DNA from: Parachlorella kessleri | Lineage: Eukaryota; Chlorophyta; Trebouxiophyceae; Chlorellales; Chlorellaceae | DNA length: 32,688 nucleotides | Direction of reading: 5' to 3' | Assembly: GCA_001598975.1 (NCBI GenBank) | Contig: BBXU01002805.1 | Coordinates: 1-32,688 of the forward strand | In this document: in pieces, positions 31,905 through 32,688 of the stretch | Layout: each line of letters starts with the position of its first letter | How positions within the stretch are numbered: position 1 is the stretch's first letter | Made by a program: the position numbers and the translations under genes | Notes under the pieces: generated by a model | Databases searched by the model: none | Told to the model about the DNA's origin: nothing | What the model saw: the letters and a program-made list of their open reading frames with translations, nothing else

Positions 31905-32562
31905 CTACCGGCTGTGCTCCGACACCACAGCACACTCCAGCACGCCACGCACGTTGTTGATGTTGTCAAGCACCTGCGACGTCATAGCAGGCAAAGCATG
32001 ATCAAGAGGGAAACTCCTGGCAGCACAGCTCATGAAGATTCCTCCCTCAAACAGCACACGCGGGTACAGGAGGCACGCTGCAGTTTTAGCCACACCCTGT
32101 GCAGGGAGCCAGGCAACTGCATGCTGCCCCGCTGAAGACAGCAAGATGATAGAATGACCAAGGGGGCCCTCTGAGGCGGCCAACGTAGTCACTTTTGCAG
32201 AGGGGACCCAAGCTCACATCAGTGGCCGACACCCCCAAAGAAAGCCTCGCCTTCGCCCCTTACCATGAAGTACCACTCCCTATCCCGTCATGGTGCAGGG
32301 GTGCCACGCCCATGCCTCGCAAGACACTCATGTCAGCTGCACTGCACCTGCAACAAGGATGTTCCCCCAGCCGCCTCACCTTTGCGGGGGGTGCCGAGTC
32401 CACGCCGATGGCCATGATAGCCATCTTGCTCTTGGGGTCGCGTGACACGCTCATGTAGGAGATGTTGATGTCCTGCTTGGCAAGCTCGCTGGACACGGCG
32501 GCGATGATGCCGGGCTGGTCGTTCTGGCGAGCCAGCACAACCTCGCCCTCCATGCCCAGGTC
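31905..32562 (-). CDS. D-3-phosphoglycerate dehydrogenase, C-terminal end only
   Basis: The first enzyme of the phosphorylated serine pathway (3-phosphoglycerate to 3-phosphohydroxypyruvate), in plastids in plants. Only the last two exons are in the window: 32562-32380 (61 codons) and 31973-31905 (22 codons and TAG), joined in phase 0. They encode the C-terminal ACT domain: EGEVVLARQNDQPGIIAAVS, INISYMSVSRDPKSKMAIMA, IGVDSAP, then VLDNINNVRGVLECAVVSE. This is the usual serine-sensing regulatory domain at the end of plant-type PGDH. The catalytic and nucleotide-binding parts lie past the right edge. Any other protein ending in this ACT type is possible but less likely. Confidence 0.82.
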
Positions 32563-32566
32563 CTGC

Positions 32567-32580
32567 GGGGGGGGGGGGGG
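32567..32580. repeat. G14 homopolymer, poly-C tract of the PGDH acceptor on the minus strand
   Basis: Fourteen G on plus read as a run of C followed by GCAG on minus, so the homopolymer forms the pyrimidine tract of the acceptor for the ACT-domain exon. Its length may vary between alleles or be a sequencing artefact. Confidence 0.7.
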
Positions 32581-32623
32581 TAGCAGGTGAGTAAGGGTGA
32601 GTCGTGGGTGAGTGATGAGGTAC

Positions 32624-32651
32624 CCTCGCCCTTTATGCCCAGGTCCTGCGG
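32624..32651 (-). repeat. near-copy of the PGDH exon/intron junction
   Basis: These 28 nt match 32541-32568 at all but two positions (TT for CC). They repeat the acceptor GCAG and the first codons of the ACT-domain exon 83 nt upstream in the direction of transcription. The changes turn the Gly-Met-Glu start of the domain into Gly-Ile-Lys, and the frame continues into unrelated sequence, so this copy looks non-functional. Confidence 0.75.
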
Positions 32652-32688
32652 CGGAGTTGGGTGGGTGTGTGTGTGTGGGGGGGGGGGG

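Overview
The window is nuclear DNA of a green alga (Chlorophyta). It carries eight protein-coding genes on both strands. Almost all are split into short exons by introns of roughly 50-1200 nt, with GT-AG borders (usually a TGCAG-type acceptor) and a few GC-AG donors. A plant-type plastid IspE, a plant-like mitochondrial succinate/fumarate carrier and a bacterial-type isocitrate lyase of the kind known from Chlamydomonas all point to a green microalga. The exons are GC-rich and the introns and intergenic DNA less so. I cannot name the genus. I saw no CRISPR array, insertion sequence, tRNA or rRNA. I built the exon models by hand; each recognised gene joins into one open frame with consistent phases.

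Layout: (1) 93-4172 (+), an unrecognised protein with a helical N-terminal part, a disordered linker and a coiled coil. (2) 5242-7890 (+), a mitochondrial succinate/fumarate carrier of 312 aa. (3) 9939-13642 (+), isocitrate lyase, 419 aa; the intron before exon 5 holds decayed copies of that exon. (4) 14547-16706 (-), a low-molecular-weight protein tyrosine phosphatase homologue of about 307 aa with Ser where the catalytic Cys should be. (5) 16898-19414 (+), plastid IspE, 352 aa, head-to-head with gene 4. (6) 20453-26341 (-), a secreted M43/pappalysin-like metallopeptidase, 579 aa in 16 exons, with an N-terminal array of Trp-Gly hexapeptides. (7) 27153-30338 (+), a membrane lysophospholipid (PlsC-type) acyltransferase, 329 aa. 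(8) 31905-32562 (-), the last two exons of D-3-phosphoglycerate dehydrogenase, with the rest beyond the right edge.

The carrier and isocitrate lyase are neighbours on the same strand and act in one process: the lyase makes succinate in the glyoxylate cycle, and the carrier moves succinate into the mitochondrion in exchange for fumarate when acetate or lipid is the carbon source. IspE and the phosphatase start only about 190 nt apart and may share a promoter.

The least expected object is gene 6. It combines an HExxHxxGxxH zinc protease domain, whose Met-turn methionine is replaced by Leu, with a Trp-rich hexapeptide array placed between the signal peptide and the protease.
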